This document shows positions 26,869 to 35,127 of a stretch of 36,603 bases of DNA, in pieces. Every line of letters starts with the position of its first letter. Positions within the stretch are counted from its first letter, which is position 1. The notes below the pieces were generated by a model. It searched no databases and had not been told where the DNA came from. It saw only the letters and a program-made list of their open reading frames with translations. A program made the translations under genes and the position numbers. The stretch is from an uncultured Rhodospirillales bacterium (GTDB lineage: Bacteria > Pseudomonadota > Alphaproteobacteria > Acetobacterales > Acetobacteraceae), in assembly GCA_903865895.1 (NCBI GenBank), contig CAIPLM010000364.1:1-36603 (forward strand), read 5' to 3'.

Positions 26869-28234
26869 CCAGCAGGTCGATCGCCAATAGGAAAAACGCG
26901 ACGGCAGCGGCGAGGCGGAAGGTCAGCGCGATCCCGGCGATGAAGGCGTCTTCCGCCGTCAGGCTCGCCCCGGCCCAGCTTGTGAAGCTGGCCGAGGCCA
27001 GCATCAGCAGCGTGGCGCCCAGCATCAGCCCGAGCGTGCGGGTCAGCATGGCCAGGCTGCCGGCCACTCCGCGATCCCCCGCGGGGAGGGCCGAGGTCAC
27101 CACGTCGAAATTCGCGACCTGGAACAGCCCCTGGCCAATGCCTTGCACGAACATCGCCGCCGCGATCAGCGCGAGATCGAGCGGCGCCGAGACCAGCCCG
27201 AGTCCGCCGAGCCCGGCGGCGGTCACGGCGAGGCCGAGGCGGCCGAGATTGCGTGTGCCGAGCCGCCCCGCCAGCCGCCCGGCCAGTGGGGCGGCCAGCA
27301 TCATGCCGAGCGGCGAGGCGGACAACATGGCGCCACTTGCCATCGGCGCCAGTGTCGTCGCTCGCGCCAGCAGGAAGGGGCCGAGCAGCAGGATCGCGAA
27401 GGTCACCACATTCAGCGCCGTCGCGATGGACAGCGCCAGCGAGAGGGTGGGGTTGGCGAAGTGGCGCAGCACGATCAGCGGGTCCGCCCGTTGGCGCTGC
27501 ACCCGGATGAAGCCCCAGCCGGTGAGCGCGGCCAACGCGAGGAACGGCAGCAGCAACGGCCCGGCGGCCTGGATCTCGTCGAGCCCGAGCAGCAGGAACC
27601 CCGTCGCGGCGACCATTAGCACGCCGCCCAGCACATCGAACCGCGCCTGCCCGGAGGGATGCCCCGCCGGCAGCTTCCAGGCCAGCGCGAAACCGGCGAG
27701 TGCCAGCGGCACCCGGAATGCGTAGACGGCGGACCAGCCCCAGCGCGCGATCAGCAGACCCGCGAGCGGCGGGCCAATCGCCGCGCCGATCGCGAACATC
27801 ATGGTGTAGAGCCCAAGCACCCGCGTGCGCGCCTCGGGCGGATAGGCGCCGGTCGCCAACGCCGCGCCAACGCTCAGCACCAGCGCCGCCCCCACCCCCT
27901 GCATCGCCCTGGCCGCCAGCAGCCAGGCGTAATTCTGGGCAGTGGCGCACAGCACGAACGCCACCGCGCTCCAGGCGCAACCGATGATGAAAATCCGCCG
28001 GTAGCCGAACAAATCGCCCAACCGGCCGCACACCAGCATCAGGCTGGCATGCACGCCGACGTAGCAGATCACCACCCATTTGATGGCGGGGATCGCGATG
28101 CCGAAGCGCGCGACGATATGAGGGAAGGCGACGTTCACCGTGGTGTCGAGCGGTACCAGCAAGGTGCCGAGCCCGATCACCGCAAGCTGCGCCCAGCCCG
28201 GCAGGCGTCTATCCGCGATAGGAGCGCTTCCCAT
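26849..28234 (-). CDS. DHA2-type MFS drug/metabolite exporter
   Basis: The 461-residue membrane protein has about 14 hydrophobic segments, fitting the EmrB/QacA (DHA2) group. Motif A is CGRLGDLFGYRRIFIIGC, motif B is AARAMQGVGAALVLSV, and motif C is AIGAAIGPPLAGLLIA. The early LVPLDTTVNVAFPHIV, with an acidic residue in the first helix, is the usual DHA2 D1 motif. It likely extrudes hydrophobic compounds or a metabolite made by its operon neighbours. The ATG at 28234 lies 26 bases inside the 3' end of the dioxygenase gene, and the start has only a weak ribosome binding site, suggesting translational coupling. The stop overlaps the opposite-strand cyclodeaminase-like gene. Confidence 0.9.
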   Translation of the reverse strand: MGSAPIADRRLPGWAQLAVIGLGTLLVPLDTTVNVAFPHIVARFGIAIPAIKWVVICYVGVHASLMLVCGRLGDLFGYRRIFIIGCAWSAVAFVLCATAQNYAWLLAARAMQGVGAALVLSVGAALATGAYPPEARTRVLGLYTMMFAIGAAIGPPLAGLLIARWGWSAVYAFRVPLALAGFALAWKLPAGHPSGQARFDVLGGVLMVAATGFLLLGLDEIQAAGPLLLPFLALAALTGWGFIRVQRQRADPLIVLRHFANPTLSLALSIATALNVVTFAILLLGPFLLARATTLAPMASGAMLSASPLGMMLAAPLAGRLAGRLGTRNLGRLGLAVTAAGLGGLGLVSAPLDLALIAAAMFVQGIGQGLFQVANFDVVTSALPAGDRGVAGSLAMLTRTLGLMLGATLLMLASASFTSWAGASLTAEDAFIAGIALTFRLAAAVAFFLLAIDLLVRTSRR

Positions 28235-29195
28235 GCTCGCGCAGCCACAGTCGGACGAGGTGGCGTTTCCGCTCGGGTTCAGGAAAATCCTGGAACTCCG
28301 TGCGGGCGTGGCCAGTCGCGCGGTTGTTGACGAACTGGATCTGCCCTGCCTGCATCTGCAACTCCACCCGCAGATCCGGCCGGTTGAACACGGATTGCAC
28401 GGCCGCTAGCGCCTCACTGGTCTCCTGGTCCGGCGCGCCGCCCTTCAGCGCATAGCCGGCGTAGATCTCCGACAGCGCGAGGCGGGTGTTCAGCACGTCG
28501 GTATATTCGAACACCGGGGCCGAGAAGGCGTTCGGTTCGTCCGGCAGATGCTCGGCATGCCGGTCGTACCACACCGGCTGATAGAGCCTGCGCAGCAAAG
28601 CCGGGTGGTCGGCCAGCAGGGCGTTATGCACCGAATAGACGCTGACCACGCGGCTGATGCCGCCTTCCATCGCGTGATGCAGGCACAGCAGCGCCACAAC
28701 ATCGGGCGGGGTGTCGTTGTAGGAATTGTCGTTGTGGTAGGTGAGATCGACGTTGGTGACGGTGGGGCGGATGCCTGAGCCCGGCTTGAGCTTGGCCCCG
28801 GTATCCCGCACGTCGAAGAACATCTGGCCGTTGAGTTTCTGGGCGACCGGGCGAGCGACCATGTTGGCGAGCAGCCAGTAGAGCTGCGTCGCCTCCGCCT
28901 TGGTCATCTCCTCCACCGGCAGGCGATCGAGCACGGCGAACATGATGCCGTTGCGCAGCTGCTCGCGCAGGCGCTCCATCACCGCGCGGCAGGCATCGAG
29001 CGCGAAATCCTGGGGATCGAGCAGCAGCGTGTTGAGCGGGGCGTAGCGGAGTTGCTTGAGCACGTCGCGTAGCTCGGCGAGCGCCTCGGCCGGGAGTGTG
29101 ATGGTCCAATCCGCCGGCGAGAGGTCCTCGCCGACCCAGGCGCGGGCGTCGGTGATGGGGTGGTCGAGCATGCGCAACGTGGCCTGATGGTTCAT
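28209..29195 (-). CDS. TauD/TfdA-family Fe(II)/2-oxoglutarate dioxygenase
   Basis: The 328-residue protein carries the iron-binding facial triad: YHNDNSYNDTPPDVV with His154 and Asp156, and the distal His296 in NNRATGHARTEF. An Arg in RHLVRLWLR (311-319) should bind 2-oxoglutarate. The middle part SVYSVHNALLADHPALLRRL is typical of gamma-butyrobetaine/TauD-like members. It would hydroxylate or desaturate a small substrate while turning 2-oxoglutarate into succinate. A longer reading from 29339 exists, but the ATG at 29195 has AGGAG seven bases upstream and follows the amidase stop by one base. Neighbouring amidase, SxxK hydrolase and exporter suggest a shared substrate; none can be named. Confidence 0.88.
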   Translation of the reverse strand: MNHQATLRMLDHPITDARAWVGEDLSPADWTITLPAEALAELRDVLKQLRYAPLNTLLLDPQDFALDACRAVMERLREQLRNGIMFAVLDRLPVEEMTKAEATQLYWLLANMVARPVAQKLNGQMFFDVRDTGAKLKPGSGIRPTVTNVDLTYHNDNSYNDTPPDVVALLCLHHAMEGGISRVVSVYSVHNALLADHPALLRRLYQPVWYDRHAEHLPDEPNAFSAPVFEYTDVLNTRLALSEIYAGYALKGGAPDQETSEALAAVQSVFNRPDLRVELQMQAGQIQFVNNRATGHARTEFQDFPEPERKRHLVRLWLREHGKRSYRG

Positions 29196-29196
29196 C

Positions 29197-30651
29197 TCAT
29201 GCTCCTGCGAAGGCGGGCGGCGGGGTGAAGCCGCGCCAGGATTTCTCCAGCAGCTTGGCGAACCCGATGGTGGTGCGGTCGCCATATTGCGGGCCGACGA
29301 TCTGCACGCCGAACGGCAGGCCAGCCTTGGACAGGCCAAGCGGCGCCACCGTGCCGGGCAGGCGGAAGAAACAGGAAATCCCAGCCCAGAACATCTGGTC
29401 GGTGGTCGGCTGCTGCTTTCCGTTGATGGTGATCATCCGCTCCCAGCGCTCGCCGCTCTGCATATGCGGCATCGCCGTGCCGGCGCCGACCGGGCAGAGG
29501 AACACGTCATGGCTGCGGAAGAACTCGAACCAGGCGCGGCGCATCCGCTCCCGCTCCTCGTTGAAGCGGTAGAACTCGGCATGGCGCATCGGCACCCCGC
29601 GGGCGAGCAGCGAGGGGTAGCTGAGATCGCCCTGCGCGTATTTCTTCGCCTCGGCGGCGAAGGCCTCCATCTCGGCCTCGCTATACCGCCCGGCGGTGAT
29701 AGCGCGCAGCATCAGCACATAGAGCTCATGGCCCCGCGCGATGTCATACTCCGGCCGAGCAGTCATGCTGACTTTGGCGCCTTGGGCGCGCAGGTGCTTC
29801 GCCAGCGCCTCCAACTCGCCCTGCACTTCGTCGTCGACATCGGCCAGCGCGTGATTGGTCATGATCGCCACCCGCATGCCCTTGAAGCTCGTCAGGCGCG
29901 GCTTGGGCAGCTTGAGCTGCATCCCGGCCTCGATCGGCTCCGGCCCGGCGATGGCATCGAGCGCGAGCCCGAGATCGGCCGCCGAGCGGGCGAGTGGACC
30001 GATCACCGCGATATCGGTCTCGGCGACATTGCCGAAGATGGTGTGGCCGGTGGAGGGGCAGATGCCCCAGGTCGGCTTATGGCCGAACACGCCGCAGTAA
30101 TGCGCGGGGTTGCGGATGGAGGCGCCGATATCGGAGCCCAGCTCAAGCCCGGTGAACCCTGCCGCCAGCGCCGCCGCCGCGCCGCCGGAGGAGCCGCCCG
30201 GGCCGCGCGACGTGTCCCACGGGTTATTGGTGGTGCCGTAGATCGCGTTGAAGCTCTGCCAGTCGCCGAGGAACAGCGGCACGTTGGTCTTGCCGAACAC
30301 CACCGCGCCGGCGGCCTCCAGGCGCTGCACCGCCAGCGCGTCGGTCTCCGCCTTGTGGTTGGCCAGCGCCGGGATGCCCCAGGTGGTCGGATGGCCCTTG
30401 AGGTCGAAGCTTTCCTTCACCGTCATCGGCACGCCGAACAGGCTGCCCTCGGCGCGGCCCTGCTTGCGCTGGCGGTCGAGCGATTTGGCCCGGCTGCGGG
30501 CACGCTCGAAATCGCGCACCACGACGGCATTGATCGTGCCATCCAGCGCCTCGATGCGGCCGATGAAATGGTCGAGCAGTTCGAGGCAGGAGGCATCGCC
30601 GCGGCGCACCATGGCGGCGAGCTTGGTGGCGGATTGGAAGTGGAGCTGCAT
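29197..30651 (-). CDS. Amidase-signature family hydrolase
   Basis: The 484-residue protein has a complete Ser-cisSer-Lys centre: Lys79 in GVPMTVKESFD, Ser154 in GPGGSSGGAAAALAAG and the nucleophile Ser178 in GSDIGASIRNPA. The spacings (75 and 24 residues) are those of characterised amidases such as FAAH. The substrate loop VFGHKPTWGICPSTGH and the C-terminal LGLSKAGLPFGVQIVGP are normal. It will hydrolyse an amide of unknown identity. The ATG at 30651 gives MQLHFQSATKLAAMVRRGDA, a typical amidase start; the frame remains open to 30936, but the extra part is the antisense shadow of the preceding gene's end. It starts eight bases after the SxxK hydrolase stop. Confidence 0.92.
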   Translation of the reverse strand: MQLHFQSATKLAAMVRRGDASCLELLDHFIGRIEALDGTINAVVVRDFERARSRAKSLDRQRKQGRAEGSLFGVPMTVKESFDLKGHPTTWGIPALANHKAETDALAVQRLEAAGAVVFGKTNVPLFLGDWQSFNAIYGTTNNPWDTSRGPGGSSGGAAAALAAGFTGLELGSDIGASIRNPAHYCGVFGHKPTWGICPSTGHTIFGNVAETDIAVIGPLARSAADLGLALDAIAGPEPIEAGMQLKLPKPRLTSFKGMRVAIMTNHALADVDDEVQGELEALAKHLRAQGAKVSMTARPEYDIARGHELYVLMLRAITAGRYSEAEMEAFAAEAKKYAQGDLSYPSLLARGVPMRHAEFYRFNEERERMRRAWFEFFRSHDVFLCPVGAGTAMPHMQSGERWERMITINGKQQPTTDQMFWAGISCFFRLPGTVAPLGLSKAGLPFGVQIVGPQYGDRTTIGFAKLLEKSWRGFTPPPAFAGA

Positions 30652-30659
30652 GGCGGGCC

Positions 30660-32123
30660 TCAGAATGCGGCGAGCGCGGTGGCGAGGAAGGTGTTCAGGC
30701 GGCCGAGATCGATCGCATGGTCGGTCTCGTTGGTGATCACCGCCACCAGGCCGTGGCGGCGGAAGACGAAGATGCGTTGGTCGGAGGCGCCGACGGCCCA
30801 AAAGGTGTCGGCGGGGAGGTCGGGGAAGAGGCCGTCGGCATTGCAGCGGAAGCTGGCGGTGTAGGTGGTGCCGCCGTGGGTCGCGGTGCTGGCGTAGTCG
30901 ACCCAGCCTTCGGGGAGGAGGCGTTCGCCCTCCCACACGCCGTCCTGCGCGTAGAGCAGGCCGAGCTTGGCGTAGTCGCGCAACGTGGCGAAGCCGGAGC
31001 CGGAGCCGATCAGGTTGCCCGCGATATCGGCGGAATGCTGATAGGAGGACATGCCGATGCGATCTGCCAGCAGTTCATAGACGGTGGCGGGGTAGGGCAG
31101 GCCACGGTGCTCGATCTCATTGCGGATGATCGAGCCCAATACGTTCGGCCCGGCGTTGATGTAGCGGAACACCGCGCCCGGGCGGGTGGCGACGATATTG
31201 CGCTGGGCGGCATCGAAGGCGTCCACGCCATCCTGGTAGACGGCGGAATTCTCGAAGCCGAGGCTCGCCGAGCCATCGCCGTGCAGCACGGTCATGCCGA
31301 GGCCGGCACGCATGCGCAGCAGGTGATCCAGCGTGATCGCCGAATGCGCGTCCCGCGGGTCGGCCCACATCGGCGCCGGGGCGGAGTCATTCACCGAGCG
31401 CAGCCAGCCGAGCTGTAGCAGGCGGCCGATCAGGGTGGCGGTGACGGACTTGGTCATCGACCAGCTCGGCGTCAGCCGGTCGATCGCGCCGCCATTGCCG
31501 TAGCGCTCGAACAGCACGCGGCCGGGGGCGGCGACCAGCATGCCGTACATGCCGGGGGCGGCGGCGTGGAAGGTCTCGGCGGCGTGGCGCACTGCGGCCG
31601 GGGCCGATGCGGCGGCGCTGTCGTCCCAATAGCCGGGCACGGCCGGCTTACGCGGAATCGGTGTGGGCTCGAAGCGCAGCGCGCTCGCGGCGCCTAGCAC
31701 GATGCCGCCATAGCCTGGAGGCGCGACGGCGCGGCCGGTAATGGCGCCGAAGGACGGGTCATTCCACGTCACTGCGACCATGCGGCCCTCGTAGCTCACG
31801 CTGAGCTGTCCGGCGGCCACCGCGGCATCCAGTTCGGCCTGGGCGGGCGAGAGATCGGTGCGGACCTCGAGCGCGCCGGGGGCGGCGACCGGGCGCCAGC
31901 GCAGGCGCCGCTCCGCCTCTGCGACCGGCAGGCCGCTGACATGGATCATATCGACCAGCCGCTTGGCGGCGAAGCTCACCTGGCGCAGCCGCAGCGCGGC
32001 GGGGCGCGCGTCATAGAGCAGCGGCGCCGGCAGGCCGCGTGCCCCCAGCACGGGCGCGGTGTCGAACAGCGGCTCGACCGCCACCGGGACGGGCCGCACG
32101 CGCGGCATGGTTGCATCGTTCAT
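30660..32123 (-). CDS. Class C beta-lactamase-like serine hydrolase
   Basis: The 487-residue protein has a beta-lactamase/penicillin-binding-type domain from about 185: PSWSMTKSVTATLIGRLL holds Ser222-x-x-Lys225, and FRYINAGPNVLGSII holds the Tyr-x-Asn motif. The third motif region near the C-terminus (THGGTTYTASF) lies where a KTG/HxG box would be. The N-terminal 180 residues are an extra domain (RLVDMIHVSGLPVAEAERRL) without an obvious signal peptide, so it may be cytoplasmic. Such proteins are esterases, transesterases or amidases more often than true beta-lactamases. The ATG at 32123 has AGGAA upstream. It is third in the six-gene run, 58 bases after the SGNH gene. Confidence 0.85.
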   Translation of the reverse strand: MNDATMPRVRPVPVAVEPLFDTAPVLGARGLPAPLLYDARPAALRLRQVSFAAKRLVDMIHVSGLPVAEAERRLRWRPVAAPGALEVRTDLSPAQAELDAAVAAGQLSVSYEGRMVAVTWNDPSFGAITGRAVAPPGYGGIVLGAASALRFEPTPIPRKPAVPGYWDDSAAASAPAAVRHAAETFHAAAPGMYGMLVAAPGRVLFERYGNGGAIDRLTPSWSMTKSVTATLIGRLLQLGWLRSVNDSAPAPMWADPRDAHSAITLDHLLRMRAGLGMTVLHGDGSASLGFENSAVYQDGVDAFDAAQRNIVATRPGAVFRYINAGPNVLGSIIRNEIEHRGLPYPATVYELLADRIGMSSYQHSADIAGNLIGSGSGFATLRDYAKLGLLYAQDGVWEGERLLPEGWVDYASTATHGGTTYTASFRCNADGLFPDLPADTFWAVGASDQRIFVFRRHGLVAVITNETDHAIDLGRLNTFLATALAAF

Positions 32124-32181
32124 GGCGGCTTCCTGCTTCTGCTGTGCCGACTTTGCCAGCTTGGCGCCGCGGTGCAAGCCG

Positions 32182-33204
32182 TCACCGCCCGTGCGCCAGT
32201 ACCGCCTCGGCAGCCGCGGCGGCGCCGGCGCTGCCCCAATGGGTGTCGTTGGGCAGATAAACGTCGCGCGTCCCGGCGTCGATCAGCCGGCGCAGGGCGA
32301 GATCGGCGCGCACCAATGGCAGGTCCGGCAGGGCGGCGAGGCGGGCAATGGCGTCGATCGGGCGATCGGCGGCGGGAAGATAGGGTGCATAGGCTGAGGA
32401 TTTGTCGGGCGCCACCAGCACGAGGAAGGCGGCGCCGAGCCGCGCTCGCACGGCCGCCTGGATGGCGCGAATGCGGCAGGCGATGGTGGCCCAGTCCGCC
32501 TCCGTCCAGGCGCGGCGGTCGAGGTCCTCATTATAGAAGAGCAGCGTGGCGGGATCGGCGCTGCTGAACAGGTCGACGCGCGAGAGCGGGCGCTGGCGTA
32601 CCTTATTGATATCTCGTCCGCCGGGCAGGCGCTCCAGTGAGGTGCCGAGTTGGCCCAGTGCCTCACCGAGCCGCGCCGGATCGGGCCAGGCGGCGCGTGG
32701 CCGGGCGAATTCGCGCGCAGCCGTCGCAGCGGCGCGCGGCAGGTCGGCCAGACGGGAGGGGGCGGGCACGCAGATGCCGGGGAGCATGGGTAGGCGGCCG
32801 AGGCCACGCTCCACCACCTCCAGCACCACCAGCCGCGGCGGCGCAGTGGCCAGGGTATCTAGCAGGCGGCCGAGCGGGGTGGTTGCGATGGCGAAGACGC
32901 CGACGGCCAGGCCGGTGCGGGCGGCGAGGTGGTCGGTCCAGAACATTCCCGCGCGATGCGCCCGGTCCGGCGAGGTGGCTGAGGAGAAGGAATCGCCGAT
33001 CACCACGATATCGCGCCCGCCGGGGGTGGCGAGGGGCGGGGCGAAGCGAGCCTGCGGCAGTGTCCAGCCGAAACGGTTCTCACTGTAGCCGCCGAGGCGC
33101 GTGAGATCGCCATCAAGCGGATCAAGCAGCGCGGTGGCGATGAGCCCGCCAGCGAGGAGGGCCAGCAGTAGTCCGGCCAGCACCTTATTATAGAGGTGAT
33201 ACAT
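32182..33204 (-). CDS. AlgJ/AlgX-like SGNH acyltransferase partner protein
   Basis: The 340-residue protein has an N-terminal membrane anchor (LAGLLLALLAGGLIATALL, about 9-27) and SGNH-type catalytic blocks: DIVVIGDSFSSATS with Ser72 and a C-terminal LPNDTHWGSAG with Asp320 and His322. This is the layout of AlgJ/AlgX-type periplasmic proteins that work with an MBOAT protein in O-acetylating exopolysaccharides. The ATG at 33204 lies three bases after the MBOAT stop (TGAGCATG), so the two are coupled; the long upstream open frame inside the MBOAT gene is a shadow. No polysaccharide synthase is in the window, so the acyl acceptor is unknown. Confidence 0.85.
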   Translation of the reverse strand: MYHLYNKVLAGLLLALLAGGLIATALLDPLDGDLTRLGGYSENRFGWTLPQARFAPPLATPGGRDIVVIGDSFSSATSPDRAHRAGMFWTDHLAARTGLAVGVFAIATTPLGRLLDTLATAPPRLVVLEVVERGLGRLPMLPGICVPAPSRLADLPRAAATAAREFARPRAAWPDPARLGEALGQLGTSLERLPGGRDINKVRQRPLSRVDLFSSADPATLLFYNEDLDRRAWTEADWATIACRIRAIQAAVRARLGAAFLVLVAPDKSSAYAPYLPAADRPIDAIARLAALPDLPLVRADLALRRLIDAGTRDVYLPNDTHWGSAGAAAAAEAVLAHGR

Positions 33205-33206
33205 GC

Positions 33207-34640
33207 TCAGAACTGTGCATAGAGAAATGGACTCGCGCGGCTCATCCGCAGCAACGCCAGGGCGAGCAGGGCGAAGCAGGCAACGGCCCAGAATACGCTC
33301 GGGCGCCAGCGCAAGGCGATGGGCGCGGGGGTGGTGGAGCCGGGCAGAAGCAAAGCCCCGTCGGGCATCCATTGCCGCATATTGGGCGCCGCCAGCACGA
33401 TACCGGTGGCGAGTGGTAGCAGCAGGAGCGCGCGGGCCGGCGGCAGGGCGCCGATGCCGTTGGCGCCGGCCATAGCGGCGTAGACCTCGCGCGCGGTCGT
33501 GAAATCCGGTGCGCGGAACAGCACCCACCCGGCGATCACCGCGAGCATCGTCATGCTCCAGCCGATCGAACGGCCGATGGGGCCGGGCACGCGTGGCAGG
33601 CGGGCGCTCCAGATGTGGTTTAGGACGAGCAGCGCGCCATGCAGCGCACCCCAGGCGATGAAGGTCCATCCCGCGCCATGCCACAGCCCGGCCAGCAGCA
33701 TGGTCGCCATCAGATTGGTGTATTGCCGCCCCCGCCCACGACGGTTGCCCCCGAGCGGGATGTAGACATAGGCGCGCAGGAAGTCGGAGAGCGACATGTG
33801 CCAGCGCCGCCAGAATTCGACGATCGAGGCGGCGCGGTACGGGCTGTCGAAATTCGCCGGCAGGCGCACGCCGAACATCCGCGACAGTCCCGCCGCCATG
33901 TCAGAATAGCCGGAGAAATCAAAGTAGAGCTGGAACGTATAGGCCAGGGCGCCCCCCCAGGCGCCGGCCGCGCCGGCCCCCGACACCGCGCCAGGGGTGA
34001 AGAGTGCATCGGCGATCGGGGCGAGTTCGTCGGCCAGGATCACCTTCTTGAACAGCCCCACGGCAAACACGCTGGCGCCGATCGCGATACTCTCGGCATC
34101 CGGCCGGAAGCTGGCGGGCCGTTGGAATTGCGGCACCGTCTCGCCGTGGTGCAGCAGCGGCCCGGCGACGAGATGCGGAAACCAGGTGACGAACAGCAGG
34201 TAGCCCGGCGCATCGGCCTTGCCGGCACGGCCGGAGGCAGCATCCACCAGCCAGGCGATCTGTGTGAAGCTGTAGAAGGAGATGCCGATCGGCAAAGCCG
34301 CCCGCGCCGCCGCGGCGCCGGGGCCGGTCTCGATGCCCAGGGTCTCGGTGGCGAAGACAGCGTATTTGAACCAGCCGAGCAGCAAGAGGTTCCCGGCGAC
34401 CCCGGCGGCCAACCATCCGCGCCCCGCGCCATCAGCGAGCGTGCGGCCAATCCGGTAGTTCACGGCGATCGATCCAAGCAGCAACGCGGTATGGGCGGCA
34501 CCATTGCCGGCATAAAAGGCCAGCGACATCAGCCCCAGCCACAGCACCGCCGTCCGGTTGCCATGTCGCGCCGCCAGGGTATGGCCGGTCAGCGCGGCGG
34601 GAAGGAACAAGAGAATGAAGGCGTAGGAGTTGAACAGCAT
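33207..34640 (-). CDS. MBOAT-family membrane O-acyltransferase (AlgI-like)
   Basis: The 477-residue membrane protein carries the AlgI/DltB pattern: LPIGISFYSFTQIAWLVDA, FPHLVAGPLLHH, FQLYFDFSGYSDMAAGLSRM, EFWRRWHMSLSDFLR and the catalytic-His motif LLAGLWHGAGWTFIAWG. It should move acyl (usually acetyl) groups across the inner membrane to the SGNH partner encoded directly downstream. The ATG at 34640 (MLFNSYAFILLFLP) is preferred over 34715 because it begins the canonical first helix and has GGAGGGG upstream. It heads a six-gene minus-strand run. Pairing with the AlgJ-like protein suggests acylation of an exported glycan, but no glycosyltransferase is nearby. Confidence 0.93.
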   Translation of the reverse strand: MLFNSYAFILLFLPAALTGHTLAARHGNRTAVLWLGLMSLAFYAGNGAAHTALLLGSIAVNYRIGRTLADGAGRGWLAAGVAGNLLLLGWFKYAVFATETLGIETGPGAAAARAALPIGISFYSFTQIAWLVDAASGRAGKADAPGYLLFVTWFPHLVAGPLLHHGETVPQFQRPASFRPDAESIAIGASVFAVGLFKKVILADELAPIADALFTPGAVSGAGAAGAWGGALAYTFQLYFDFSGYSDMAAGLSRMFGVRLPANFDSPYRAASIVEFWRRWHMSLSDFLRAYVYIPLGGNRRGRGRQYTNLMATMLLAGLWHGAGWTFIAWGALHGALLVLNHIWSARLPRVPGPIGRSIGWSMTMLAVIAGWVLFRAPDFTTAREVYAAMAGANGIGALPPARALLLLPLATGIVLAAPNMRQWMPDGALLLPGSTTPAPIALRWRPSVFWAVACFALLALALLRMSRASPFLYAQF

Positions 34641-34793
34641 TCCCGCCCCTCCTGCCCAGCTGTTCCGCGCCCGGAGTCTCACATTCCCGCGGACAATTCG
34701 CAACCGGAAGATCATCCACGATGATCATTTGACACATCTATAAAGCGGTGTATGTAGATGATTCAACTTGCTTTGTGGAAATCCCCGGGTCCC
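34641..34793. promoter_or_regulatory. Divergent promoter region between MBOAT operon and ftsB, with a dyad
   Basis: A perfect inverted repeat GATCATC-CAC-GATGATC lies at 34710-34726. Directly after it, on the plus strand, TTGACA (34729-34734) is followed after 16 bases by TATGTA (34751-34756), a plausible ftsB promoter starting near 34763. The dyad sits just upstream of this -35 and in front of the minus-strand operon, where a single regulator could control both directions. Confidence 0.45.
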
Positions 34794-35123
34794 ATGCGTC
34801 TTATCGGCACCGTCAAGCGCACGACCGCCGCCGCCATGGTGCCGGCGGTGTTCTTGTCGCTGGTTGCCTATTTCATGTGGCAAGCGCAGCAAGGCGATCG
34901 CGGCACCAACACCGCCAGCCAGCGGGCGCTCGACCTGCAGCGCGCTAAGGCCGAACTCACCCGCGCCGAATCCGACCTCGCGACCTGGGAACGCCGAGTG
35001 GCGGCGATGCGTGCCTCACGCGTGGACAGCGATACGCTGGACGAGCGGGCCCGCGCGATGCTCAACTTGTCCGAACCGCGGGACATCATCATCCCATATC
35101 CGCAGGGCCAGCGCCTGTTCTGA
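34794..35123 (+). CDS. ftsB: FtsB/DivIC-type septum formation initiator
   Basis: The 109-residue protein has a short cytoplasmic N-terminus, one membrane helix (MVPAVFLSLVAYFMWQA), a coiled coil (about 43-78, LQRAKAELTRAESDLATWER) and the family tail DSDTLDERARAMLNLSEPRD. It joins FtsL and FtsQ in the division complex. An upstream ATG at 34758 is possible, but it falls at or before the predicted transcription start, so the ATG at 34794 (MRLIGTVKRTT) is preferred. In many alphaproteobacteria ftsB sits between eno and pdhA; here eno is absent upstream and an opposite-strand methyltransferase gene separates it from pdhA. Confidence 0.85.
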   Translation: MRLIGTVKRTTAAAMVPAVFLSLVAYFMWQAQQGDRGTNTASQRALDLQRAKAELTRAESDLATWERRVAAMRASRVDSDTLDERARAMLNLSEPRDIIIPYPQGQRLF

Positions 35124-35127
35124 ACGG

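Noticed and set aside
29287-30864. A 525-codon plus-strand frame opposite the amidase.
   Set aside because: It is antisense to a gene with an intact catalytic triad and typical spacing.
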